Of a DNA stretch of 64,000 bases, positions 45,070 to 55,902 are shown one piece after another. The notes beneath the pieces are model-generated. The model did no database searches, was not told where the DNA came from, and worked only from the letters and a program-made list of their open reading frames with translations. Location: NCBI GenBank assembly GCA_020002185.1, contig CM034537.1:65840539-65904538 (forward strand), given 5' to 3'. Both the position numbers and the translations under genes were made by a program. How positions within the stretch are numbered: position 1 is the first letter of the stretch; each line of letters starts with the position of its first letter. This stretch comes from Paraescarpia echinospica. Lineage: Eukaryota; Annelida; Polychaeta; Sabellida; Siboglinidae.

Positions 45070-46684
45070 ATGTTCTTCTTTAGCAACCTCCTCAACCGAC
45101 CTTCAACAGTGAGTCAAGAAGCCCTTGACTCCATACCCCAACAACCCATCAAAGAACACCTTGATATGCCACCCATTCTCGACGAAATGAAAAAAACCAT
45201 CAATCTGTTGAGTGCAGGAAAGGCTCCAGGAAAGGACGGGATCCCAGCTGAAATTTACAAGGCAGTGGGTCCAGCAACACTTGAGGCCTTTCATGATATC
45301 ATAACTAGCATCTGGGAAGATGAAGACATGCCACGGGACCTTCGTGATGCCACTATAGATTCCCTCTATTAGAACAAAGGCAAAAAGCAGACAGTGGCAA
45401 CTACAGAGGAATATCGCTCGGGTCCATTGTCGGGAAGATTATTACCCGCATCGTTCTGAACCGACTCATAGCCAGTGTCTCTGAAGTAAACCTTCTAGAC
45501 GCACAGTGCGGATTTCTACCTGGCTGGAACACAGTGGAAGTGGTCTTTGCAGTCAGACAAGTACAAGAAAAGTGCATTGAGCAGAAAATGGACCTGTTTG
45601 TTGTATTCATAGACCTCACCAAGACCTTTGACACTGTCAACAGGACATCACTGTGAACAATCCTGACAAAACGTAACTATCCAATGAAGTTTGTCCTCAT
45701 CGTCCGGCTATTTCATAACAATATGACAGGAGAAGTGCTGTCAGACGGCAAAGCCTCAGCCTCATTTGACATTTCAAACGGAATGAAGCAAGGTTGTACT
45801 TTCTCCAGTTCTCTTCAACCTGTTCTTTACCTGCGTCTTGAACTACGCCGTAATAGATTTGGACACTGGGATCTACCTGAAGTATCGGCTAGACGGTTCA
45901 CTGTTCGACCTCCGCCGCCTTGCTGCTAGGACCAAGACACTGCAACGACTCATTCTCGAGGCACTCTTTGCTGACGAATGTGCCCTCATGGCACTCAAGG
46001 AGAGTCACCTGCAGCTCATACTCTTTCATTTTTCAGAGGCGTCTAAACTGTTTGGCTTAACTATCAGTCTTGGTAAGACGCTGCATCAGCCTGCCTCTGA
46101 CACCACAGTCTACATCGATGGCACACAACTAAAGGCAGTGGAGAGCTTCACGTACTTTGGCAGCATCATACCAAGTGACGGATCCTTGGATAAAGAGATC
46201 GACGAGGCACTTGGTCGCTTGCACACCAAGGTGTTGAGTCAACACCACATCCGGCTGTCAACTAAATTGCTGGTATATAGAGCCGTCTTCCTCTCATCTC
46301 TCCTTTATGGTTGTGAGACATGGACATCCTACAGGCTACAGGCGCCACATCACGAAACTGGAAGCTTTCCACATGCGCAACTTCAGGTCTACACTCCATA
46401 TCCACTGGCAAGACAGAGTGACAAACCTTGGGGTGCTTGAGAGAGCGCAGACCACTAACATCGAGGTGATGATCATGAGAGCCCAGCTACGATGGACCGG
46501 GCATGTCATCCGTATGGATGATACAAGGATCCCCCGACAGCTTTTCTACGGCGAGCTCTCTGAAGGCCACATACACCAGGGGCGTCCCCGCAAGCGATAC
46601 AAGGACGGCATCAAGGCCAACCTCCAGTACAGTGGCATCCGTCCAAAGGAACCCGAGAGCGCAGCAGCTGACAGAAGACAATAG
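45070..46684 (+). pseudogene. LINE-Y reverse transcriptase, copy 2
   Basis: The first RT segment 45070-45372 is open through G-K-D-G-I-P-A-E-I-Y-K, where copy 1 is broken by one fewer A at 6525-6530. Later blocks lie in other frames as in copy 1, including F-I-D-L-T-K-T-F-D near 45607 and L-Y-G-C-E-T-W near 46305. Confidence 0.82.
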
Positions 46685-46879
46685 TGAGCCCTCACCAGGA
46701 CTGCCTGCCAGGCCTTTGAGGAAAGACGCTGCCAACGCCTGCAAGATGCCACGGACAGACGTCGCCAGGCTGCAGCAAGAGACTACGTGCGTCCAGAATT
46801 GGCCTACATAGCCACTTGAGCACACACATTACATATGTCTAGCACAGCATCGTCATCGTTGGATACGACGAACTACCAA

Positions 46880-47168
46880 ACAGTACAGCGGATAAAAGCC
46901 ACAAATTTGATTAATTTTGCACTTTTTAAAAAAAGCACGAAAATTGACACATATGTAGTTTATGATGTATATAATTATTTAAACCTAGGTACCCATCGCT
47001 ACCGACATGATAACTAGCATTTCAGGATTAATTAATCCACTTTTTCCACGTATTATATCTCCAGATGACAAACATATTGAAAATCAAGATGGCCGACATC
47101 CAAAATCATATATTTTGGTTTAAGTCAGCTTCCGTATAACACAAAACATGTTCTTTGTGTTTAATCCG
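46880..47168. repeat. Interspersed repeat, duplicate of 8216-8504
   Basis: Contains the CAAGATGGCCGACATCC segment. Its right end is the CR1 insertion site. Confidence 0.7.
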
Positions 47169-47283
47169 GTAATACAAGATTTAGATTTAACAAGATTTAA
47201 CAAGATTGCCATCCAGAGACTTAACTCTAGATGGCAGGTGGACAAGGAAGCCCTTTGGCTTATCTAGAGTCCAACCCTTTTAT

Positions 47284-48389
47284 CTACATATATCCAGCCC
47301 TTCTGAGGTATGTGTCGATTTTATTTTTAAACATATTCACACTACTAGCACCCACACAATCATCAGATAATCTGTTCCATTCATTCACAGTCCTTTGTGA
47401 AAATGAGAACTTTCTCACGTCTAATCTACACTGCTCCTTTACTAATGTAACTTCATGTCCTCTAGTCTTTCTATCTTTCTTAACTGAAAAAAACATATTT
47501 CTATCAATATTTTCATAACCATTCAATATTTTAAACACTTCTATCTGATCTCCTCTCAATCTCCTGGTCTCTAGTGTTGTTAAACCACATTCTTTTAGGC
47601 GTTTTTTTATAACTAAGATCCCTCAGTTTTTGCATCATTTTAGTCGCTCTCCTCTGTACTCTTTCTAGCATATCTATGTCCTTCTTGCGGTATGGCCTCC
47701 ACGCTTGTATACAATATTCTAAATGAGGCCTAACTATTGTTTTGTACAGCGGTATTATTAGTTCTTTTCTTTATATGCTATATTTCGCCTAATCAATCCA
47801 AGGATTTGATTTCCTTTTGAAGCTGCAATTCCACACTGCTCTGAAACCTTCATGTCAGCACTAATTGTCAGCCCTAAGTCTTTTCTTTTACAGTAGTACT
47901 TAGTACAGTTCCCCCCATTGTATATTCTACATATTTGTTCCCATGTCCTGTGTGGAGGCATTTACATTTCCCAAAATTGAACAACATTTGCCACTTTTCA
48001 GACCATTTGATCAACCTGTCAAGATCATCTTGTAAATGCTGTGTATCACCATCACTTTCAATCCTTCTAAACACTTTTGTATCATCTGCAAATTTCAACA
48101 CCTTGCTAGCTATATCATCGTCCAAATCGTTTATATATATTAAGAATAATATAGGTCCCAGTACTGATCCCTGTGGAACCCCACTCAAAACTGATTTCCA
48201 GTTTGAAGCCTCCCCATCAACAACTACCCGCTGTCTTCTGTCAATCAGCCATTTTCTATCCAGTTAATTATACCATTTCCTATGCCATGGGCCTTTAGTT
48301 TAAGCAGTAATCTCTGATGTGGCACTTTGTCGAAAGCTTTTTGAAAATCTAAGTAGATGATATCTACTGGTGATCCATCATCTACCCAC
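47284..48389 (-). pseudogene. CR1 ORF2, RT palm to C terminus, in several frames
   Basis: Continues ORF2: F-Q-K-A-F-D-K-V-P-H near 48340 (first catalytic aspartate), S-G-V-P-Q-G-S-V-L-G-P near 48170, K-F-A-D-D-T near 48095 (catalytic pair intact), L-G-L-T-I near 47870, and the C-terminal F-F-S-V-K-K-D-R, V-N-E-W-N-R-L-S and Y-L-R-R-A-G-Y-M near 47290. Frame changes fall at A/T runs near 48254, 47882, 47765 and 47592. No catalytic residue is lost. Confidence 0.87.
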
Positions 48390-49994
48390 TTAGTGATATC
48401 TTCCAAAAAAACATAACATATTTGTTAAGCATGACCTCGCTTTTAGAAACCCATGTTGAGATGGGTTTATCAAGTTATGTTTAACAAGAAAATCCACCAT
48501 GTGATCTTTAATTAGTCTTTCTAATAATTTACAAGTCACTGATGTTAAACTCACTGGTCTATAGTTCTCTGACTTGTTTCTCGAACTTTTTTTAAATAAC
48601 GGTATAATGTTTGCTTCTTTCCATTCTAAAGGAACCACTCCCTCTTCTAATGACAAGTTGAAAACTGTTGCAAGCGGTATGCTAATTTGTTCTACAATTT
48701 CCACTAGTAGTTTGGGTGGAATACCATCCACTCCAGGTGATTTATTTTCCTTCATAGCCCTAATTTTCTTAGCTACCATTTCTGGGGTTACAATTAACTC
48801 TCTTAAATAGTCTGATTCTGCCCCCTTGAACTTAGCCTCTGGTACTGGCAGTGAACTAGTGTCTTCTGTGGTAAACACTGAACTAAAATACTCATTTAGG
48901 TCTTCAGCCATTAAGAATCCTTCTGATATTATATTTCCAGCACTATCTTCTAGAGGACCGACCTTATCCTGAACTTTCTGTTTGCTTCGAACATACGCAT
49001 AAAAACTCTTGCTGTCATGTTTTATATTACAAGCTTTATGTTCATAGCTTCTCTTTGAATTTCTAATTTCAGCTGTAGCTTGGTTTAGTGCTTCTTTATA
49101 AATGTTGTAGTCTTCGTCATTGCCAGTACGTCTATATGACTTCCACATCATTTGTTTATACTTAATTTTTCTAATGGCTTCTTTCGATAAGTATTTCTTT
49201 CTGGTCCGTTTCCCTTGTTTTTTGAAGGGAACAAATTTATCTACGATGCACTCTATTTCATTCTTTAAGATATTCCAGCATTCTGTTGCTGTCTTATTCT
49301 TCAGTGTATTATTCCAGTCTATCTTTGCTAAATATTTCCTCATTTCCTTATATCTTCCTTTGTGGAAATTTCTCCTCAACTGCTTTTTATTATTTCTTTC
49401 TGATTTTACTTTGATGGTAAAATGTATCTGGTTGTGATCACTACTTCCCAGAGGCTCACATAATTTAACATTGTCAACTAATTCATTCTGTGAGGACAAA
49501 ACTAAGTCTAACACATTCTCTCCCCTGGTTGGTTCTAGCACATGTTGAGAAAGGAAACTATCTTGTACTAAATCTAAAAACTTGTGGTCCTCACTACCCA
49601 TACTCTGTAGAGATTTCCATTTTATATGCCCATGGTTAAAATCCCCCATAATAACACAGTCCCGTTTGCTCACTTCCCTTATAGCGTTTTGTATTTTTTC
49701 ATTCTCTTCTATGCTTATGTTTGGACTTCGATAAACTAATCCAACCGTTAACGTTGAGTTTCCTGTAACTATGTTACACCAAACAGCTTCTTCGCAATCT
49801 GCTTCTCTGTCTAATTTTATTTCATAAGCCTGGATAGATTCTTTAATATATAAAATAACTCCACCTCCCCTTCTTCCTATTCTATCTTTCCTAAACATTA
49901 CATATCCTGTCAGTCCCAATTCGGCATCTGATATATCGGTGGTTGCCCATGATTCGGTTATACCTATTATGTGAGGGTCAATATCTTCTACCAT
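48390..49994 (-). CDS. CR1 ORF2 protein, endonuclease and RT N-terminal half
   Basis: A 534-residue open frame. Endonuclease: I-I-G-I-T-E-S-W near residue 10, G-G-G-V-I-L-Y near 44, V-I-M-G-D-F-N-H near 114, S-S-D-H-N-Q-I-H near 185. Then the linker with K-Q-M-M-W-K-S-Y-R and RT blocks S-P-G-V-D-G-I-P-P-K near 421 and N-Y-R-P-V-S-L-T near 484, up to Q-H-G-F near 514. The frame is lost at a run of seven T on the coding strand (48404-48410); six would continue into the next RT blocks. CR1 ORF2 normally runs about 900 to 1000 residues, so this is roughly the first half. Confidence 0.9.
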   Translation of the reverse strand: MVEDIDPHIIGITESWATTDISDAELGLTGYVMFRKDRIGRRGGGVILYIKESIQAYEIKLDREADCEEAVWCNIVTGNSTLTVGLVYRSPNISIEENEKIQNAIREVSKRDCVIMGDFNHGHIKWKSLQSMGSEDHKFLDLVQDSFLSQHVLEPTRGENVLDLVLSSQNELVDNVKLCEPLGSSDHNQIHFTIKVKSERNNKKQLRRNFHKGRYKEMRKYLAKIDWNNTLKNKTATECWNILKNEIECIVDKFVPFKKQGKRTRKKYLSKEAIRKIKYKQMMWKSYRRTGNDEDYNIYKEALNQATAEIRNSKRSYEHKACNIKHDSKSFYAYVRSKQKVQDKVGPLEDSAGNIISEGFLMAEDLNEYFSSVFTTEDTSSLPVPEAKFKGAESDYLRELIVTPEMVAKKIRAMKENKSPGVDGIPPKLLVEIVEQISIPLATVFNLSLEEGVVPLEWKEANIIPLFKKSSRNKSENYRPVSLTSVTCKLLERLIKDHMVDFLVKHNLINPSQHGFLKARSCLTNMLCFFGRYH

Positions 49995-50157
49995 AATGTT
50001 TAGTTCATTTCTTTTGTTTACTATACTCCTTGCATTTAAACAAACACATTTATACCCAGCTTCAGAACAGTTTTCCAGACTGTTCTTTGCTGAATTATTT
50101 TGCTGCCTTTATCTGTGCCTCCAGTTTCAGGCTTCTCTGCGAGTCCCCCCTGCGAAT

Positions 50158-50673
50158 TTAGTTTAAATAGATGCAACCTGTCCCACTGTCAACAGATCGC
50201 AGCAGATTCTCTGAGAATACTGCTGCCCCCTTTCCACTTAGATGGAGGCCATCTCTCATGTACATATCTTCTCTCCCAACAAAGTACCCCCATAAATCTA
50301 TGAATCCCACGCCCTCTTCCTCACACATCTGCTCAACTAGTGCGTTGATCGCCATCCTCTTACAGTTTCTGTATCTTGCCCCCCTTCCTCCCATTACTGG
50401 CAAAATTCCTGAGAGAATAACCTGTTCCACTCTTGTCTTCTTTAGCTTCCTCACTAGATGTCTGTACTTCTGAACTATACCAGTTGTTCCCTCCTTGTCT
50501 GCATTGTTTGTCCCAACGTGTACTAGTATAGACCCTCCCTTGCCATGCCCCAATACCTTTTCTACCCTTTCGGTCACATGCTCTATCCTAGCCCCCGGTA
50601 GACATACAACAACGTCCTTCCCCTCGCATATAGTCTTGTCTGTTTTTCTCAGAATTGAATCGCCCATAAACAC
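50158..50673 (-). CDS. CR1 ORF1 SGNH-type esterase domain
   Basis: 171 residues, complete domain: F-M-G-D-S-I-L near residue 2 (nucleophile serine), H-V-G-T-N-N near 52 (block III), and D-G-L-H-L-S near 142 (Asp-His of block V), ending C-I-Y-L-N. SGNH hydrolases act on ester bonds; in CR1 ORF1 proteins the domain is known but its substrate in retrotransposition is not settled. It reads in a different frame from the upstream repeat region because of a G run near 50692 that is one base short of copy A. Confidence 0.85.
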   Translation of the reverse strand: MFMGDSILRKTDKTICEGKDVVVCLPGARIEHVTERVEKVLGHGKGGSILVHVGTNNADKEGTTGIVQKYRHLVRKLKKTRVEQVILSGILPVMGGRGARYRNCKRMAINALVEQMCEEEGVGFIDLWGYFVGREDMYMRDGLHLSGKGAAVFSENLLRSVDSGTGCIYLN

Positions 50674-51341
50674 TCTCTCTTTTCTCTTTGCCCCTCAATC
50701 ACTGCCTCGGAGTAGCTCCTCCGGTTTGCATATGTCTGGTTGTTGTCTTTTCCTCTTGTCGTCTTCTCTCCTGTCACATTCTCTTCCATTCCCTTCTTTC
50801 CTGTCGTGTTTTCTCTTGTCCCCTTTCCTCCTGTCATCTTCTCTTCTAGCACATTTACTCTCACTTCCTTTCGTCCCTTCTTCTTTCCTCCCATCACATT
50901 TTCTTCTCTCCTCTCCCGTCCCTTTTCCCCGGCTACCTCCTTCACTACGGTCACTTTCTCCCCTGTCACCTTCACGCCTGTCATGTTTTCTGTTTTTTGC
51001 TGAACACTCTGTCTTCTTCCATCAGTCTTCTGTCTCACAGTCTTACCAACTGCCTGTGTGGTATCTACCTCTTCACCACCTGTATCGCTGTCGTGTCTCT
51101 CCTCGTTCTCTACAGTCTGACTACCTGCTGATCTATCCCCACTGGCCCGTTTTCTCTTCCTCTGCCGAACACTTTTCCTCCGTCCCTCTGTTTTCTCAAT
51201 GTCTTGTTCCTTCACACCGGTCACCTTCCTTCCTCTCAGTCTTCTTTCTTCAGTCTCCGTGTCACAACTCTGCTCCTTTTGTGTTGTAGAATTCTCAACT
51301 CTCTCCGCGTCATCCCTCTCTGCTCCATCTATTTCTATGTT
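50674..51341 (-). pseudogene. CR1 ORF1 charged repeat region, 5'-truncated
   Basis: Lysine- and glutamate-rich low complexity with G-E-K-V-T, G-K-K and R-R-E-E-N motifs, matching residues 85 to 225 of copy A but with a longer upstream charged part. The zinc-binding N terminus is absent. The frame runs beyond the element edge at 51341 into flanking DNA, so it has no native start. In antisense this stretch produces serine-rich frames that are not genes. Confidence 0.78.
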
Positions 51342-51360
51342 GTAATACACGTGTAAATAA

Positions 51361-52505
51361 GATAAGATAAGATTATGGTTTATTGTCTCAACTATGGAGT
51401 TGAGACATTTGTCTCGTGTGAGAACAGACATGACTTCAATATATACATAAAACCTTAAAAACAACAGATAAATAATACATGCATACACATTACGTATTCT
51501 AAAACGACAAATGACTCTGTGGCAGCAGGCAGCATGAATTAAGTTGTTTAATAGACAGTGGCATGAATGAGTGTTTGTATCTATTAAGCCTGCACCGATG
51601 AGTTATCTAACGTCTGCCAGATAGCAGGAGCTGAAATGCATTATGTAGAACATGTTTAGTATCATAAATAATCTTGACTGACTGTCTTCTTAGTGTCTGT
51701 TCAAAAATCTCCTGAAGGGAGATCGTGGGAGATGTGGAACCTGTGATTTTCATGACAGTTCTCATCAATCAAGAAAGCTGTGATTTTAACTGAACAGGCA
51801 GATTGTCAAACCAAACAGTAATCCCATAGCGCAGTATGCTTTAAAAAATGGAGCAATAAAAAAGAACAAGTATTTTCTCAACGACACCGAAAGCTCTCAG
51901 TCTGCGGAGAAAGTACAACCGCCGGTGGACTTTGGAGCACACACTGTGAACATGGACGTTCCGGCTAAGTTTGTTATTAAGATGGACACCTAGGTATTTG
52001 AAATGACTGACCTGGGCAATTTCTTCACCATGGATAACAACAGGCAAGTGATCGGCAACAATACATTTAGCATCAAAAACCATCCCTTGAGTCTTGTTGA
52101 CATTAAATTTGATGTTGTTGTTGTCACACCAATGTACAAAGTTTTCAATTTCAGACATGTATGTACTGATGTCAGAATCAACATGTAACAGACTAAGAAT
52201 AGCCGTGTCATCAGATAATTTGATTATGTAGTTGTTAGTACTGCTGCTGGTACTGTCATTTGTATACAGAATGTACAAGATCGGCGAACTGACACAACCT
52301 TGGGCTGCACCGGTATTTGTTACCACAGTTTGGGAAAGAGCCTGATTTACCGTAACAAGCTGCACTCTGTTTGTTGGAAAAGAACGATACTACTTGATGA
52401 TATGTGGATTGACATTCATTTGTTTCAGCTTAGTGAACAGAATGTGAGGTTGGATAAGACGGAACGCCGAGCTAAAGTCTAGGAACAATAGTTTAGCATA
52501 AGCCT
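51361..52505 (-). mobile_element. LINE-X 3' part, copy 2
   Basis: Same as 8523-9668, with the RT segment at 51841-52365. The upstream portion resumes at 55903 on the far side of the nested RTE. Confidence 0.82.
51841..52365 (-). pseudogene. LINE-X reverse transcriptase C-terminal segment, copy 2
   Basis: 174 residues, differing from 9004-9528 at a few positions, including S-D-D-T in place of S-D-D-S. The block-4 motif A-A-Q-G-C and F-K-Y-L-G-V are kept. A stop near 52393 separates it from the F-L-D-F-S-S-A-F block. Confidence 0.82.
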
Positions 52506-52522
52506 TGGGTTGTCTTCTTCTT

Positions 52523-53878
52523 CTATGTGCCATGTCTGTCACAGGCGTTGGCGATCATGGCCCTCCATACCACACGGTCGTGTGTAGTTTGTTGCAGTTC
52601 TGTTGTGCTCCTTCCACACCATGTTGAGAGACTATCTATTATTTTTATTCTCTGGCGTCCTCTGGATCTTTTTCCTTCTAACTTTCCTGTTGTTACTATT
52701 TGTTCTAACTTTTTCTTTCTCATGACATGGCCTATAAATGCTTGTTGTGTTCTAACTTTGTTAATGATATTTCGTTTTGATTTGGCTGTCCTAAGGATGA
52801 CTTCATTGCTTTGCTTTGCAGTCCATGGCACTCGCAGCATTCTTCTTAAGAACCACATTTCAGTGGCTTCTATGTTTTTTTGTGATCTTTTGGTTATTGT
52901 CCAGGATTCACATCCATATAGCAATATGGGCTCTATGCAACATTGCAGTACACATTTTCTCACTTCAACTGATATATTTTTATTTGTTAAAATGTTTTTC
53001 ATGTGGTGAAAAGCTGTTTTGGCTTGAGCAATTCTTCTCTTTATCTCATCGTTGCATCGACCGTCGGATGTTATTAGTGATCCCAGATAGTTAAACGTTC
53101 GGACTTGCTTCAAAACAGTGCCATATGCTATCACGTTGCATGTTGGAGTGTAATTTTTCTTTGAGATGACCATGATTTCTGTTTTCTTTTTGTTCAGGGA
53201 CAGACCTTTTTTCTCACTTTCCTTTATTACTGTATCTAGCATCTGTTGTAGATCTATTTCGTTCTCAGCAATCAGTACCGTGTCGTCTGCATATTGTAAA
53301 TAATTCATGTTGTATCCCCCTACTTGAATGCCTGGCATATCTTCTAATGTGCGTAAGATAATATCACTGTACAGTGAAAAGAGATCGGGTGATAGGACAC
53401 ACCCTTGTCTTACATCACGTTTTATTTCTTGAAATTTACGGATGTCATTTTCTATTCGTATTGCTGCTGTTTGTTCCCAGTACAGATTTCTCTCAATTCT
53501 CAGATCTTTCCCATCAATGTTCAAACTTTCCAGCATTGATATGATTTCTTCATGACTAACTCTGTCAAATGCCTTTGTGTAATCAATAAAACATACATAC
53601 AGATCTTTCTGCACTTCTAGTGCTCTTTCAATCAGTGTTCGTAGGATGTATATTGCATTACTTGTACCTTTATCTTCTACAAATCCACATTTTTCTTCAG
53701 CAATTTCCGGCTTTATTTTGTTTCTCATTCTGGTCATAATAATTTTAAGCAACATCTTGGTGAAGTGACTCATGAGACTAATTGTACGGTGTAGTTCACA
53801 TTCAATCGCACCTGGTTTCTTTGGTATTGCTAAAAAAAATGGATCTGGATAAATCAGTTGGAATTCGTCCGCTGTCAT
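52523..53878 (-). pseudogene. RTE reverse transcriptase, 451-residue open segment
   Basis: Extends the copy 1 frame upstream with A-I-P-K-K-P-G. Motifs: C-F-I-D-Y-T-K-A-F-D near residue 95, V-R-Q-G-C near 156, Y-A-D-D-T near 196, F-N-Y-L-G-S near 263 and the A-C-D-R-H-G-T end. The earlier RT blocks (53802-54107: D-E-V-R-K-A-I, A-A-G-P-D-T-I) lie in another frame across a run of eight A at 53832-53839. Confidence 0.88.
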
Positions 53879-53940
53879 ATATTTTGTTTAAGAAGTCTGT
53901 TACTATATCAATACCAAATTCCTCTAAACACTCAATCACT

Positions 53941-55250
53941 TCAATGGTAATAGTATCTGGTCCAGCAGCTTTTTTCTTTTTCATTGATCTGATGGCTTTC
54001 CGAACCTCGTCCTTCAATATAGTTCTTCCTAATTGATGGTCTTTCACCCCTTTCATCATCGTACAGTTCACCAATATATTCTGACCATCTCTCGAGTATT
54101 TTGTCATTGTCCATTATTATGTTTCCTTCTTTAGATTTCAGGCAACCTGTAGCTGAGCATGTTCTTTTCCCTGTGATTTCTCTTATTCTAGCATGCATGG
54201 ATTTTGTGTCGTGCTTATTTTTCTGTTCAATTTCTTTGCATTTTTCATTAAGCCATTCCTCTTTCGCTAGATTACATTTGGCCGTTATATCCTTGTTCAT
54301 TGCTACATATGCATCATGATTTTGCTTAATTTTCCTCCTTTCATCCATCAACTTTAGAATATCGTCAGTCATCCATTTTTTCTTTGCTTTTCTGCATTGC
54401 CTAGGAATAGTTTCTTCTGCAGCCTGTGTTGTTGATTCCTTCATTTGTTCCCATTGGTCGTCCACATCTTGAATGTCATTCAGAACATTGAAACTGTTTT
54501 GTACTGCTACATTGAATTTCTCTTTGATCGCTGAATCTGATTGTAGTATATTCATGTCTAGTTTCAGGTTCCTTGTTGCTCTTTTCCTTTTCTTCAGTTT
54601 CAGTCGGAACTTGGCTCGCACTGGCACATGGTCGGAATCGCAGTCTGCCCCGGGAAAGGTTTTTGTCACCAGTATGGCATTTCTAAATCTTTTACTGACC
54701 AGGATCAATTTGGTTCAGTATACGGTCTCCTGGACTTTTCCAAGTCCAAAGTCTTCTTGGGTGTTGTTGGAACCAGGTGTTTCCTACAATTATGTCATGA
54801 TATTTTGCCCACTCTATTAGTTTATCTCCTCTCTCATTTCTGCTCCCCAGGTCATATGGTCCAACTATGTAACTATTACAATCTCCTGTGATTTGCAATG
54901 TGATTTTGCTAATTCAAGATCATTATAAAATGTATCGTGCTCTTCATCAGATTTGTCTGCGGTTGGTGCGTACACTTGTATGATGTTAATGTTAAATGGT
55001 TTGCCACTGATTTTCACCAAGAGGATGCGATCCGATATGGTCCAGTATCCTAGTAAGCATTTTGCTCTTTCTTTATCCAACATAATTCCAACTCCTCTTT
55101 CATGTTTATCGCCTCCTTAAGTAAATTATTGTGTTATTATCTGATGTCATCAGTCCTGCCCCTGTCCATCTAACTTCACACATTCCCATTATATTTATCC
55201 TCAGTCTTGTCGCTTCTTGTTTGATGTTTTCTAGTTTTCCTTTCTGATAT
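53941..55250 (-). pseudogene. RTE endonuclease and linker
   Basis: Endonuclease blocks in mixed frames: M-G-x-C-E-V-R-W-T-G near 55180 (glutamate block), I-I-Q-V-Y-A-P-T near 54975, I-V-T-G-D near 54880 and N-E-R-G-D-K-L-I-E-W near 54815, then D-S-D-H-V-P-V near 54640 (SDH block). The linker frame 53941-54708 follows without interruption. Typical of RTE and BovB endonucleases. At least three stops or frameshifts. Confidence 0.84.
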
Positions 55251-55902
55251 GAGCGAGGTGGTCCTATCAGAACTGTCAGAACAACCGTTTACGTTGTTAA
55301 CGTTATCTTCTGTGGTTTTGTGGGTCATGATTGTCTTGGGAAAGATACAGCAGTGGTTTCCCATTGCCTTCTGCCGGTTTTTGATTTGGTTTACTCCAAA
55401 GAACAGTAGCTCGCACTGAGCTGTGCTCGCCGTCGTTGTCCATACAACTGGATCTTCCGCCGCCGGAACTGAGGGGACATGCTGTCCATCACATCCTCTG
55501 CTTTGCTATTTGCCCCATAACTGGGACATGATTTGTGAGGGTCGGGACGTGTCCACACACTGGTGGGCCCTGCACCCTGCACATATCGGGCTCATGCTGC
55601 TCCGCCAAGGTTTTTCGTGGCTGGACCACTAGATCCCATGCAGGTTTGGCCTGGAGCCGCAAGATGTCCAGTTACCATATGGTGTCGCAAGGAGGCACTG
55701 CATGAGTCTTGATTGAGGAGAGGCTATATACCAGAAGGAAAGACTTACGCACTCGGCTTTCTTTTCACCCGGATAAGGCTATCTGGCGGCTGAAGCTGAA
55801 AGCGGGAGGTCTGAAGCAAGCTACCAACCCCTACACTACGCTACAGCACCAGGCGCATCACTCAACCCTTGTGACAGAGTCACACACCATACTGTGTTGT
55901 CT

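Larger units (their letters stand above)
43377..46824 (+). mobile_element. LINE-Y, copy 2 with a 365-bp endonuclease deletion
   Basis: Same element as 4350-8160. The deletion junction at about 44001 joins CCTGCACG to ACTTGCAG with a 2-bp CG microhomology and removes the first endonuclease block. In exchange this copy keeps a clean run at 43920-44366 containing I-I-S-A-Y-A-P and [11 protein letters not shown] blocks as in copy 1, with the same F-A-D-E-C change. Confidence 0.85.
47176..51341 (-). mobile_element. CR1-clade LINE copy B, recent 5'-truncated insertion
   Basis: 4166 bp flanked by a 7-bp GTAATAC duplication (47169-47175 and 51342-51348). The empty site with one GTAATAC is at 8505-8511. 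The element is on the minus strand: truncated ORF1 (50695-51341), SGNH esterase (50158-50673), ORF2 endonuclease and RT (47284-49994), short 3' UTR and a TTGTTAAATC-repeat tail with no poly(A). All visible ORF breaks lie in homopolymer runs, so it may be much more intact than it looks. It inserted after the segmental duplication, or is polymorphic between the copies. Confidence 0.95.
39022..54577. repeat. Recent direct segmental duplication, copy 2
   Basis: Collinear with 1-11738, with a CR1 insertion (47176-51341) and a 365-bp deletion inside LINE-Y at about 44001 relative to copy 1. Beyond 54577 it continues into the 5' half of the same RTE, which copy 1 lost at its breakpoint. Copy 2 therefore has the ancestral arrangement there. 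Confidence 0.93.
52516..55892 (-). mobile_element. Full-length RTE-clade LINE nested in LINE-X
   Basis: 3377 bp on the minus strand. Flanks TGGGTTGTCT (52506-52515) and TGTGTTGTCT (55893-55902) form a 10-bp target duplication with one mismatch. On the LINE-X coding strand, removing the element joins K-H-L-D-N-T to K-A-Y-A-K-L-L-F-L-D-F. The order is 5' UTR, endonuclease (about 54640-55250), linker and RT, with AGAAG repeats at the 3' end. Copy 1 retains only 9679-11738. Confidence 0.92.
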
